In this document: piece after piece, positions 42,756 through 50,077 of the stretch | How positions within the stretch are numbered: the first letter of the stretch is position 1 | Layout: each line of letters begins with the position of its first letter | NCBI GenBank assembly: GCA_024635795.1 | Contig: JAGXIH010000027.1 | Span: forward strand, 1-50,077 | Direction: 5' to 3' | Source of the DNA: Salegentibacter sp. | Lineage (GTDB): Bacteria > Bacteroidota > Bacteroidia > Flavobacteriales > Flavobacteriaceae | Length of the DNA stretch: 50,077 nucleotides | Notes under the pieces: generated by a model | What the model saw: the letters and a program-made list of their open reading frames with translations, nothing else | Told to the model about the DNA's origin: nothing | Database searches by the model: none | Made by a program: the position numbers and the translations under genes

Positions 42756-44600
42756 ATGACAGAGACTAAAGTGCTGAATTATATCGAAGACGTATTGGAA
42801 AACATGCCAACCGACTGGCTGAAGCTAACCACCCATCGCCTGGATATTTATAATGAAGAACAGGCTAAAACTCAATTCTTAGAGCAGTTTGAAGACTTGT
42901 TTAAAGACAATAATGCTACAGCCTCAGCACTCAGTCAATTACCTACCGCTTATGATTATATCCGCTTAGGTCATCCTTTATCTTCTGTATTGGAATGGGC
43001 GATTGCCAAATTGAATGATCTCCAGGCGGAAAATGTAATAAGTTTTTCCTCACAGACAATTCCTGTACTGGCAGTGCTAAGAAAAAACCTGTTCGATCAT
43101 AAGAACACCCAAATATATTATACCGGGGAATTACCGGAGTTTTTTGATGCCGAAGTACTTAAAAGTGTTTACGGCTATAATTTTGAATTAAAGCAGGTTG
43201 AGAACCCAGAAGAGATTCCTGAGTTTAACGGCAGTACAATTTATATTTCACAAAAGGGAGAAATTGGTCATTTTGACATCAATCCAAAGCTTGACTTTTT
43301 TGTGAGTATGCAGCCTGAGCTGGGAAGTGTTTTACTGGTAAACGGAGAGCATAATAAAAGTTACATCTCCGAAATTCAGCATGTTCGAAGAAGAGAGACC
43401 ATTGCGATGACTCCGGCCGATTGTCTTACTGCCTTGCAACGGCTAACAGGAAAGCCATCTTCAGATAGAGAGGAAAGCAATGCAAAAACGAACCAAAAAC
43501 TTGTCCTTGATTCAATTAAAGAGATAACCGGCACCAATACAAAAGCCTTACTGGCTTCCAGCGGATTATCCATGCAGTATGCGATTATGATGGGGCTTAT
43601 TGACGATGCTCTGGAAAAGCATAAAGGAAAGGCTATCAAAATTATTGTTCCTCCCAACTGTTATGGCGGAACAAATGACCAGGCAAGACGGGTAGCTGCC
43701 TGTCTTGATAATGTTGAGGTAGTCGATCTATTGGTTGATGGTGATAATGATATGGTTCAGAGCATTGATTTGATTCTGGATAAAGTCGCCAGGGAAGATG
43801 CGGTCCCTTACATTATCGCTGAAATCCCGACCAACCCGAGGGTTGAAGTTCCCGATCTCAAAAAATTAAAAGAGGTTTTAAGCAAAGTACGTAAAACCGC
43901 AACCGGTGATACTGCTATCGATCCTGTCTTTATTTTAGATCAAACCTTTTGTCCGAATGTGCAGTTCCTGGCTAATGATGGCATACTCTCGGGAATAAGG
44001 AGCATTTCCTACGTTAGCGGCTCCAAATTTCCAAGTGGCGGAAAATGTACTGCCGGTTACTGTGTAGCAAATAATCAAGCCGAAGCATTATTGGAAAAAA
44101 TAGAAAAGCACTTAATACTTTGCGATAACGAGGCTACAGCTCTTCAGGTTGAAATTTTAGCAAAACAATTACCCTCCATGAATAAAAGGATCATTGATGC
44201 TTATAAAAACACACGGGAATTTGTGAACTTTATCAGGGAGACTTTACCGGAGGCAAAGATCAATTTTGTTTCAGAAGAACTGGCTCAGGAAGGATTTACC
44301 CCCTCTGTTTTTTCATTGGATCTTCCTACTAAAGGAAATACCGATGAAGAAAGAGAAGCTTATAAACGGGCATTGAATCAAAAACTTATCGATATGATGA
44401 TCACCGAAATTCCCAACGAGAGCAAATACTGTGTGAGCTATGGGCAGTTAAAAGGATGTTACTGGACTATCCCTGCAACCTCTACCCAGGGAACGACCAA
44501 AGAAGACGACAAAGATTATATCGCCCGGGTTTCAGTTTCTCCCGATCTGGATCTTGAACATCATAAAAAAGTCTTTTTAGATTTCGTGGAACAAATTTGA
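42756..44600 (+). CDS. PLP-dependent enzyme, Cys/Met-metabolism (cystathionine synthase/lyase) superfamily
   Basis: This 614-residue fold-type-I PLP enzyme is longer than usual cystathionine gamma-synthase or beta-lyase (about 380-400). A poorly known N-terminal region (1-240) precedes the catalytic part. Motifs are SSGLSMQYAIMMGLID (PLP phosphate-binding region), AEIPTNPRVEVPDL (Asn and Pro near the pyridine ring), ILDQTFCPN, and the PLP Lys424 in SGSKFPSGGKCTAGY. The exact substrate is unknown; a trans-sulfuration or methionine-related reaction is likely. It is a single gene with its own -7 element. Confidence 0.82.
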   Translation: MTETKVLNYIEDVLENMPTDWLKLTTHRLDIYNEEQAKTQFLEQFEDLFKDNNATASALSQLPTAYDYIRLGHPLSSVLEWAIAKLNDLQAENVISFSSQTIPVLAVLRKNLFDHKNTQIYYTGELPEFFDAEVLKSVYGYNFELKQVENPEEIPEFNGSTIYISQKGEIGHFDINPKLDFFVSMQPELGSVLLVNGEHNKSYISEIQHVRRRETIAMTPADCLTALQRLTGKPSSDREESNAKTNQKLVLDSIKEITGTNTKALLASSGLSMQYAIMMGLIDDALEKHKGKAIKIIVPPNCYGGTNDQARRVAACLDNVEVVDLLVDGDNDMVQSIDLILDKVAREDAVPYIIAEIPTNPRVEVPDLKKLKEVLSKVRKTATGDTAIDPVFILDQTFCPNVQFLANDGILSGIRSISYVSGSKFPSGGKCTAGYCVANNQAEALLEKIEKHLILCDNEATALQVEILAKQLPSMNKRIIDAYKNTREFVNFIRETLPEAKINFVSEELAQEGFTPSVFSLDLPTKGNTDEEREAYKRALNQKLIDMMITEIPNESKYCVSYGQLKGCYWTIPATSTQGTTKEDDKDYIARVSVSPDLDLEHHKKVFLDFVEQI

Positions 44601-44950
44601 CCTTGACATACACATCGTCACAGCATTCAAAGTTTTTTGCGCCCTTTGCGAATCCCTTTGCGGTCTTTGCGTGAAAGAAAGAAGGGCAGGCACACCCGAA
44701 GTAAACTGTCCCAACCAGAACAGGAACTAAATTTCAAAAAGAATCTTGAATCTGAAATCTTGAATTTCGAACCTTAACAACCCGGAGACAAGCCCACTTT
44801 TGCTGAAGCTGCGGAGGACAGGAGAATGTCGATTCACCAATCACGAATTAACGAATTCACGTAAAATAAATCCGGCATTACGAGGGATCCCGAATTTTCG
44901 GGAGACCGAAGCAATCTACCCGTACAACACCGCATTACATAGTCACAACA
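44601..44950. other. 350-base repeat-filled intergenic region
   Basis: No gene was seen. The region contains a CTTTGCG repeat (44634-44682), an AACAGGAACTAAATTTC module (about 44719-44760), CACGAATTAACGAATTCACG words, and a 45-base element at 44875-44919 (CATTACGAGGGATCC... with hairpin CCCGAATTTTCGGG). The last two recur near 45655-45775 in a different arrangement. Confidence 0.6.
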
Positions 44951-45337
44951 TCATTTCTTCGCCACTTTACGCACACTAATCTCCGATTTCAACCAGTGTT
45001 TCATCTTTTTTGAAGGCTGAAAATTGAGTCGGAATGCTTTTATTGCTGAAGGGTGTAGAGCCGAGGCTTCGTTCTGGGTCGGACTTTTGATCCCGAGTTT
45101 AAAGCGCCCCAGGTCTCCAAGTTCCACAATTTCCCCTTCTTCCAGGTGAAAGCGCAGTTTCTGACCCAACGCCATGATCACCGCCTGCACATCTACCTCG
45201 CTAAGACTGCATTCCCTGGAGATCTCCAGAGCAATCCTCTCGGCGTCAACAGTGCCGGTACTTATGGCCTGCATGATAAACTTTTTTTCTTCTCCTTTAA
45301 TATTATCCTTTCTCGAAGTAATTTTATAACGTAGTGC
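44951..45337 (-). CDS. HU-like DNA-binding protein (Bacteroidota type)
   Basis: Taking ATG 45337 (MALRYKITSRKDNIKGEE) gives 128 residues; an upstream ATG adds a leader unlike the family. The protein has the Bacteroidota HU-related form: helical part (ALEISRECSLSEVDVQAVIMALGQKL), then VELGDLGRFKLGIKSP, the strand-turn region where HU proteins have G-x-G-x-F. The tail is basic (KKMKHWLKSEISVRKVAKK). It probably bends or coats DNA. Upstream lies an array of palindromes (45460-45535) that may control it. The assignment to the HU superfamily is firm; the role is unknown. Confidence 0.82.
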   Translation of the reverse strand, partial: ALRYKITSRKDNIKGEEKKFIMQAISTGTVDAERIALEISRECSLSEVDVQAVIMALGQKLRFHLEEGEIVELGDLGRFKLGIKSPTQNEASALHPSAIKAFRLNFQPSKKMKHWLKSEISVRKVAKK

Positions 45338-45459
45338 CATAATTGAAGTGATAATTAGCCTTGCACAAAACTTAAGCATCACTGCATAAAAACATCCTGA
45401 TCTTTCGGTGGAAACATCTTATTGTTTTGACCCGGACATCAAGTCAATGCATAAAAAAG

Positions 45460-45535
45460 TTGTACAAGATATGTTTAGATATTGTACAATTTACTAAAAA
45501 AAGTTGTAGAATTTTTTATGAAAAGTTCTGCAGAA
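45460..45535. promoter_or_regulatory. Array of TTGTACAA palindromes with 22-bp spacing
   Basis: TTGTACAA at 45460-45467, TTGTACAA at 45482-45489, TTGTAGAA at 45504-45511 and TTCTGCAGAA at 45526-45535 have centres 22, 22 and 23 bases apart. Three of the boxes are preceded by AAAG or AAAAAG. Two turns of the helix separate neighbours, so proteins would bind on one face. The array lies about 120-200 bases upstream of the HU-like start in a 465-base gap (45338-45802). Confidence 0.65.
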
Positions 45536-45654
45536 AGCAAACTTAAGCGGAAGACGCTGTAATCACAAGACCTGAAAGCTAATATACAACAAATCAAATA
45601 AATAGCTGCACAGAAAAAAACTGTTTAAAAGATCAGACGGCGGACAAGCGAATC

Positions 45655-45775
45655 CCGAATTCACGCTAAATAAAATGCGTCATTACGAGGGATTCCGAAT
45701 TTTCGGAAGACCGAAGTAATCTGTTACAAACAAACAGGAACTAAGTTTAAAATGAATCTTGAATCCGAAATGCGC
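45655..45775. repeat. Copy of the CATTACGAGG / AACAGGAACTAA intergenic modules
   Basis: CCGAATTCACG, AAATAAA, then the element 45679-45723 (GTCATTACGAGGGATTCC with hairpin CCGAATTTTCGG) and AACAGGAACTAAGTTT with GAATCTTGAATCCGAAAT. These match 44719-44919, but there the AACAGGAAC module comes before the CATTACGAGG element; here it comes after. Confidence 0.65.
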
Positions 45776-45802
45776 TACCGACTACCGTCTAAAAACTACC
45801 GA

Positions 45803-46039
45803 CTAATTTAAAGATCGCTCACAATTTGTCATCATCTTATACCGGCATTTAAAACTCTCTTTGCGTTTGCGGCGACGACGGCTGTTGAAGCTGATCCTGA
45901 TAAACTTCCCCTCCCCGCTCTTATCATCGTCGGAGAGCATAAACCCGTTGTAATCCAGCAAAAAATCGCAGGACTCCCTGAAGCTGAACCTGGCGGTAAA
46001 AGCCTTCACTAAATTGGGTTTTTTCTCAGGACCTTCCAT
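45803..46039 (-). CDS. Small basic hypothetical protein (78 aa)
   Basis: A 78-codon frame begins MEGPEKKPNLVKAFTARFSF and includes ESCDFLLDYNGFMLSDDDK and a very basic stretch (NSRRRRKRKESFKCRYK). The composition looks coding and the start is well placed. It lies downstream of the McrBC-like genes on the same strand (58-base gap) and may be part of that unit, or independent. No family is recognised; the arginine run suggests nucleic-acid contact. Confidence 0.55.
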   Translation of the reverse strand: MEGPEKKPNLVKAFTARFSFRESCDFLLDYNGFMLSDDDKSGEGKFIRISFNSRRRRKRKESFKCRYKMMTNCERSLN

Positions 46040-46097
46040 AATTTTAGAAAATTTGGAAAGTATAAGATACGAAAAAAATACTTTAGATAGTGGAGAA

Positions 46098-48380
46098 TTA
46101 ACTAAGTGTGCTCATAAGTTCAGTTAAGCTAGCTGTAAAAGGTTTAAAAGATTCCCTCCCAGCTTTATAGTTTTTTAGCTTCCTAAACTCCCATTTAAGG
46201 TTTTTAAATTCTGTTTCTTCAGCTTTAGCTACCTCGATTACAAGATAATTTTTTTCTTTTCCTGTATTTTTAAAAGGGTATCCCCTCTCACGTAATTTAT
46301 TTTCGGAAAAGACTTTTGGACCTTGACTAATGATTTTGAATAATTTGTTTGATTCTTTGTTATTAAACGTATGGAGTAAAAGGTATCTGGCCGAAACAGT
46401 TTCCTTATCAAGAGTTATAGAACCTCTATCTGATTCCATCCTAAAATTATACAGGCCTGTTTTCTCAATCCACTCCAAATGCGGTAAAGATTTAAAGCCT
46501 CCTACTAAAACAAAAGTCTCATCGGGTATTAAATCTCTATTTTCCCCGTAGGCTTCAGGTATTGAATCTGTAAGTTTGTTTGGTTTTTTATTATGAATAT
46601 CAAAAGTGCGAAATGCCATATTTTCTCGATGGGAAGCTCTATTTAAAAAATGATCCAAAACATCCATAATAAAAGCTTTTAAATCTACTGTTCCATTATC
46701 AGTTTTATTTGGGCGAACAGGAAAAGCACCTAATCCTGGAATTAATTCATGAAATCCTTTTTCAGTTAGTTTTTCCTCTCCAGGATAAAGAATATAAGCA
46801 CCACCCGTACGTCTTATTGCGTCCTTATAGGCGTGCATTTTAAGCAAATCGGCATTCTTATATTTACCTTTACTTTCTTCTTTTTTCTCAAAGTTTAAAC
46901 TTTCTCCTTCATCTTCATTTTTGGATTTTTGCTGATCAATAATTTCTATTAATTTTTCAATTTTATATTTTGCATCAAAGTGCAGATGTACAATCAACTC
47001 CTCCTTCTCAGCTTGAGACTCACTTATTTTTTCTGGCCAGATGGAAAGTGTATAATCCGGGCGCATTGATTTTGTCCAACTACCACTTTGAGGATACTTC
47101 TTTCTACCATTAAAGGTACGGTTGAAGCTAAACTTTATGTTGAGATCTCGTGACCCTGCCCTATAAACACCCTGCAGCGCAGTATGCTTTCCCTGCTTAA
47201 GTTGAAGACCCAATCCATCTTGAGTTTTTTGGATTAATTCTGAGGTTGCCTTGGAGCTGATTTCGAAAATTTCCCCTAACATTTCTAAGAGAGTAAAGAA
47301 CAACCAATATTCGTATAAGGTTGCAACATCTCTTTTATTGGCTTTGTATACGTCTTCTCCTCCATTCCATACCAACTTAGCCGCCAAATCAAACATCAGC
47401 CAGGACTTTAATATCTCCCTATAGCCTTCTTTTCTTTGCAAAACCGGACTATTCAATTTCAATGTTTGAGGTTGAGAAATTTCTTGAAAAAACGAGTGGT
47501 TTAGATTATTCTCTAAACTATCAATGATACTTTTAACTTCTCTATATAAACGTGTTTCTTCTTTAATATTTGAGCCAATGGAACTACAAAATTTTAAATA
47601 GGTTTGAAGCGCATGTTTTATAAACCGGTTTTCAGGAGTATCTACAGTATCAATTTTTCGGGTTGTTTCAATTCTGGTTGGCAGGGAGTTTAACCCATTT
47701 CGGGACAATGGATGATTATTCGGAACTTTTGAACGTGGAGAACGATTAATTAATTGTCTAATCTCCGAACTCCTGAAACGTCTTATTTTTCTAGTATCAG
47801 TATTCTCCAATTCTTCCTTCCAGGCTGTTGATGGGGAAGTTATTACTCGGTGAACAGATTCCTTAAATTCATCAGAATTAATAATTGATTTGATAAAAGC
47901 AAATCTTTGATAGATAGTTCCTTGTTTTTCCTTTGAAAAATCAACTTCAAAATTATGACTAACTGGCGAAGTTGCTTGCATAATTAAATCTGTACACTTC
48001 TCCGTAATAGCCTCCAACATGAATCTATAATCTTCCCGATAACTTGTTTTTATTGACTGTACCTCAATTGCTACCTTTCCAATCTCATTCTCTGAGTTTA
48101 AAATCCCTAACTCCAAAGTTCCAGTATATATATTGGGTGAGATTCTGCCTTCACTAGCAGAAAAAGGTGAAGGTTCAACGATTTCTGAAGGTTCCAAATG
48201 AAATTCAGAATCGGAAAATTGATAGTAATAAAAGCTTCCTTCCATTATTTGATAGGAAGCTTCTCCATTTTCCTTGGCATCTGGATAATAGAATACAGGA
48301 TTGGTGCCTTTACCTACTAATTTTAGGCAGAGCCCTTCTTTTATATGGTCTAATGGAATATTTAAATTATTAATGCTCAT
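46098..48380 (-). CDS. McrC-like protein: DUF2357 plus PD-(D/E)XK nuclease
   Basis: This 760-residue protein has an N-terminal DUF2357-type region (about 1-300) and a C-terminal PD-(D/E)XK-type nuclease region. Nuclease features are a conserved Glu-containing helix YEYWLFFTLLEMLGEIF (about 355-371) and HFDAKYKIEKL with Asp469 and Lys471 as the metal site. Such proteins are encoded next to McrB-like AAA+ proteins in type IV-like restriction systems that cut modified phage DNA. Here the ATG overlaps the stop of the McrB-like gene, so the two are translationally coupled. With the partner truncated by the IS, this nuclease is probably inactive or silent. Confidence 0.82.
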   Translation of the reverse strand: MSINNLNIPLDHIKEGLCLKLVGKGTNPVFYYPDAKENGEASYQIMEGSFYYYQFSDSEFHLEPSEIVEPSPFSASEGRISPNIYTGTLELGILNSENEIGKVAIEVQSIKTSYREDYRFMLEAITEKCTDLIMQATSPVSHNFEVDFSKEKQGTIYQRFAFIKSIINSDEFKESVHRVITSPSTAWKEELENTDTRKIRRFRSSEIRQLINRSPRSKVPNNHPLSRNGLNSLPTRIETTRKIDTVDTPENRFIKHALQTYLKFCSSIGSNIKEETRLYREVKSIIDSLENNLNHSFFQEISQPQTLKLNSPVLQRKEGYREILKSWLMFDLAAKLVWNGGEDVYKANKRDVATLYEYWLFFTLLEMLGEIFEISSKATSELIQKTQDGLGLQLKQGKHTALQGVYRAGSRDLNIKFSFNRTFNGRKKYPQSGSWTKSMRPDYTLSIWPEKISESQAEKEELIVHLHFDAKYKIEKLIEIIDQQKSKNEDEGESLNFEKKEESKGKYKNADLLKMHAYKDAIRRTGGAYILYPGEEKLTEKGFHELIPGLGAFPVRPNKTDNGTVDLKAFIMDVLDHFLNRASHRENMAFRTFDIHNKKPNKLTDSIPEAYGENRDLIPDETFVLVGGFKSLPHLEWIEKTGLYNFRMESDRGSITLDKETVSARYLLLHTFNNKESNKLFKIISQGPKVFSENKLRERGYPFKNTGKEKNYLVIEVAKAEETEFKNLKWEFRKLKNYKAGRESFKPFTASLTELMSTLS

Positions 48381-49939
48381 TAGGCTTCAGCATAACTTGC
48401 AAACCCATGATCAATAGCTCCTTTGTACATTCGTTTAATTTTTTCTAGAGAAAGAGGATATTTAACTTTCTCAGAATTGAAGTCAAATTCCAAATTTTCG
48501 AAAATTTCACTTTCAACTTTCATTTCCCCTTTGATACAAAAGGTTGCAAGGGTGTGCAATACTGGAATTAATTTACGGCGAGACCCGTGAAGTTTAGGAA
48601 GCAATTTCTGCATTATGGCTATATCCATCATCTCATCTTCAGTTAAATCTCTATTTATAGTTTGTAATTGATAATAAAGTGTACTTATTTCAGAAGCAGT
48701 TCTATAACCAAATTCAGCTCCTGTTTTTTTAAGTTCATTGAAGAATTTCAATAATGTTGCCTTAAGGTTTTCATCAAATCCCGCTTTCTTATTTCGAGAA
48801 ATATCCAAAAAGCTTTGAGCCATAGTTGCACCCTGTCCCTTGAGCACATCTGAATTTAAAGGAGTAAAATCATTAAAGAATTGCTGTAACTCCGTTTCAG
48901 AAACCCGGAACTCAATAGTATTTGCCCTGTCCAATACTTTTGGACTAAACATATAAGTAGTTTCATCAATATTCACGGTGCCCACTAAGAAGAGATTTGG
49001 GGGCAAGAAAATATTAGAAGGCACACTATTTTTTTCAATCTTGCCATTATGAAGTGAGATTTTTTCTTGAGATTCCATTGCGCTTAGGAATTCCGCGAAG
49101 TATCTTTCCACATGACTCAAGTTCATTTCATCCAGTATAAGAAAGTAAGGAAATTCAGGATTTGCAATTGCATTTTGAATTAATTCTAAAACCCCGTTTT
49201 CCGGATTTACATAGTCATTTTCATCCAAAGCATTTGGATAACCTAAAAGAGGCTCCTTATTAGTCCAATCTGCGCCCACAGGAACAATGCAATATTGTTT
49301 ATCATCTTCACAAATCCATTGCGCAAATGACTGAGCCAATTTCGTTTTTCCGGAACCGGATAAACCTGTTAATATGACAAATGGTTTCGTACATAGAGAA
49401 GCTACAAATCTGGTAATTATTTTATCTGAAAATATTAGTCCAGCCGATTTTAAATCTTTCTTAAACACTTCATAATCAAATTTTTTCGTTTCTTTTGGAA
49501 GTGATTCTTTATCAGATAATGAAGGTGAGCTTTGAGTTTTATAAATTTCAATCAACTCATCTAAATCTCGATTCAATACATCTTTGGATGGTAAATCATT
49601 TATATCGTAAGCTTTAAAAACAAAAGAGTCACCATATCTACGAGGTTTTCCTAGTTGATTTTCCTGGAAATAGGTGTTAATAGTTTTTACATCTCCTTTG
49701 ATATTCCATTTTCTTTCAGATTTTTTTGTTTCACTTTTTCCGTATGAAAGAATTAATTTCTTTTGTTGTTTAAATAAAAGATAACCGGGGTAAATACCAT
49801 CCATAACCGAATCCTGTGGCCCTAAAAATGTAATCCATGGAATAATAGCTTGATTACCTTTTCCAAAACTAACTTTAACTTTTAAGTCTTTATACCTTTT
49901 TTTATAATCTCCATAACTTAAATTATCGGTTTGACTTTG
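48380..49939 (-). pseudogene. McrB-like AAA+ restriction subunit, 5' end cut by an IS
   Basis: Counting from ATG 49804, Walker A is GLSGSGKT (147-154), Walker B FLILDEMN (221-228), and the sensor region VGTVNIDETTYMFSP (about 274-288) replaces the MNxxDRS of true McrB. The frame stays open upstream of that ATG for 45 more codons to the IS junction and encodes LSYGDYKKRYKDLKVKVSF and IIPWITFLGPQ, which belong to the MrcB-type N-terminal domain. No ATG, GTG or TTG lies in that part. The true start is therefore missing, and the IS interrupts the gene. The gene was upstream of and overlapped the McrC-like partner. Confidence 0.8.
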
Positions 49940-50077
49940 TATAATACCCCGATTTGTTTAGACCACTTTTAGTTGATTCTTAGTTGATTTTCATGCTGCA
50001 TTCTGGTATTTTTCTATAGGTTTAACCCTCCCTATTCCCTGGTGATCCCGATGATGATATTTCTCGATCCAGGATTT
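49940..50077 (-). mobile_element. Insertion sequence, right end (partial; right edge of window)
   Basis: This is an exact inverted copy of 2-139. The element reads leftward into the McrB-like gene, so its right end lies inside that gene's 5' part. Confidence 0.85.
49991..50077 (-). CDS. IS transposase C-terminus (second copy), partial
   Basis: The peptide is the same as at 2-88 (KSWIEKYHHRDHQGIG ... KYQNAA, then TGA), here on the minus strand. Both copies are identical at the DNA level, which implies recent transposition or gene conversion, or one repeat collapsed at the two contig ends during assembly. Confidence 0.65.
   Translation of the reverse strand, partial: KSWIEKYHHRDHQGIGRVKPIEKYQNAA

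Noticed and set aside
49804-49939. ATG at 49804 as the true start of the McrB-like gene
   Set aside because: Clear N-terminal-domain codons lie upstream in the same frame, so this ATG is internal and the real start is beyond the IS.
1-50077. 50-kb composite transposon
   Set aside because: The flanked genes are mainly core metabolism (trp operon, pyc, ribosomal THX, DNA polymerase), which is unlikely cargo. Two independent IS copies or an assembly break is the simpler reading.

Overview
The window looks like a chromosomal piece of a marine-type Flavobacteriaceae (Bacteroidota), close in style to Gramella/Christiangramella or Salegentibacter. I infer this from the gene content (ribosomal protein THX, DUF6799, YceI pairs, a DUF5117-type zinc protease), from the promoter form TTG-N19-TAnnTTTG, and from the intergenic repeat style. 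No rRNA or tRNA gene was seen. Both ends carry the same 138-bp sequence in inverted orientation (2-139 and 49940-50077). It is the 3' end of an insertion sequence with the last 28 codons of a DDE transposase. The window is therefore probably a whole assembly contig bounded by two IS copies. Each IS end abuts a gene that has lost its 5' part: a small membrane protein on the left and an McrB-like AAA+ protein on the right.

Layout. 0.1-10.5 kb: EEP-family phosphatase/nuclease, SLC12-type cation-chloride transporter, PqiA-like membrane protein, lipocalin-like lipoprotein, alpha/beta hydrolase and a large zinc metalloprotease. 10.8-15.1 kb: an efflux operon (TolC, HlyD, ABC-2 permease, no ATPase) behind a Crp/Fnr regulator. 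15.3-18.7 kb: NADP-dependent non-phosphorylating GAPDH, an envelope protein and a DUF6799 repeat protein. 18.9-23.1 kb: a translesion cassette of DNA polymerase IV overlapping a short DnaE. 23.1-28.8 kb: sensor-like membrane protein, OmpA-type barrel, subtilisin-like lipoprotein, two rhodaneses, and MarR with two YceI proteins. 28.9-37.2 kb: a complete trp operon (trpL-E-G-D-C-F-B-A), then a 46-residue protein and ribosomal protein THX. 37.9-44.6 kb: uracil-DNA-glycosylase-like protein (no normal start codon), pyruvate carboxylase and a PLP enzyme. 45-50 kb: an HU-like protein, a small basic protein, and a McrBC-like two-gene restriction module whose first gene is cut by the IS.

The most interesting region is the trp operon. 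A consensus promoter leads almost directly into an 18-residue leader peptide with three consecutive Trp codons, followed by a classical attenuator terminator. Between the attenuator and trpE sits a GIY-YIG nuclease gene closely flanked by REP-like palindromes. The same palindrome family also lies in the trpG-trpD gap. Three of the copies end 12-14 nt before a start codon. Every other gap in the operon holds a different repeat or hairpin family. This could be a nuclease-repeat mobile unit analogous to REP/RAYT pairs.

Other points are a four-box palindrome array with 22-23 bp spacing upstream of the HU-like gene, a MarR operator merged with its own promoter and start, a tandem YceI copy lacking a signal peptide behind a (GAAAAA)n tract, and long intergenic stretches (37.4-37.9, 42.0-42.75, 44.6-44.95, 45.6-45.8 kb) built from short word-like modules that recur in different order.
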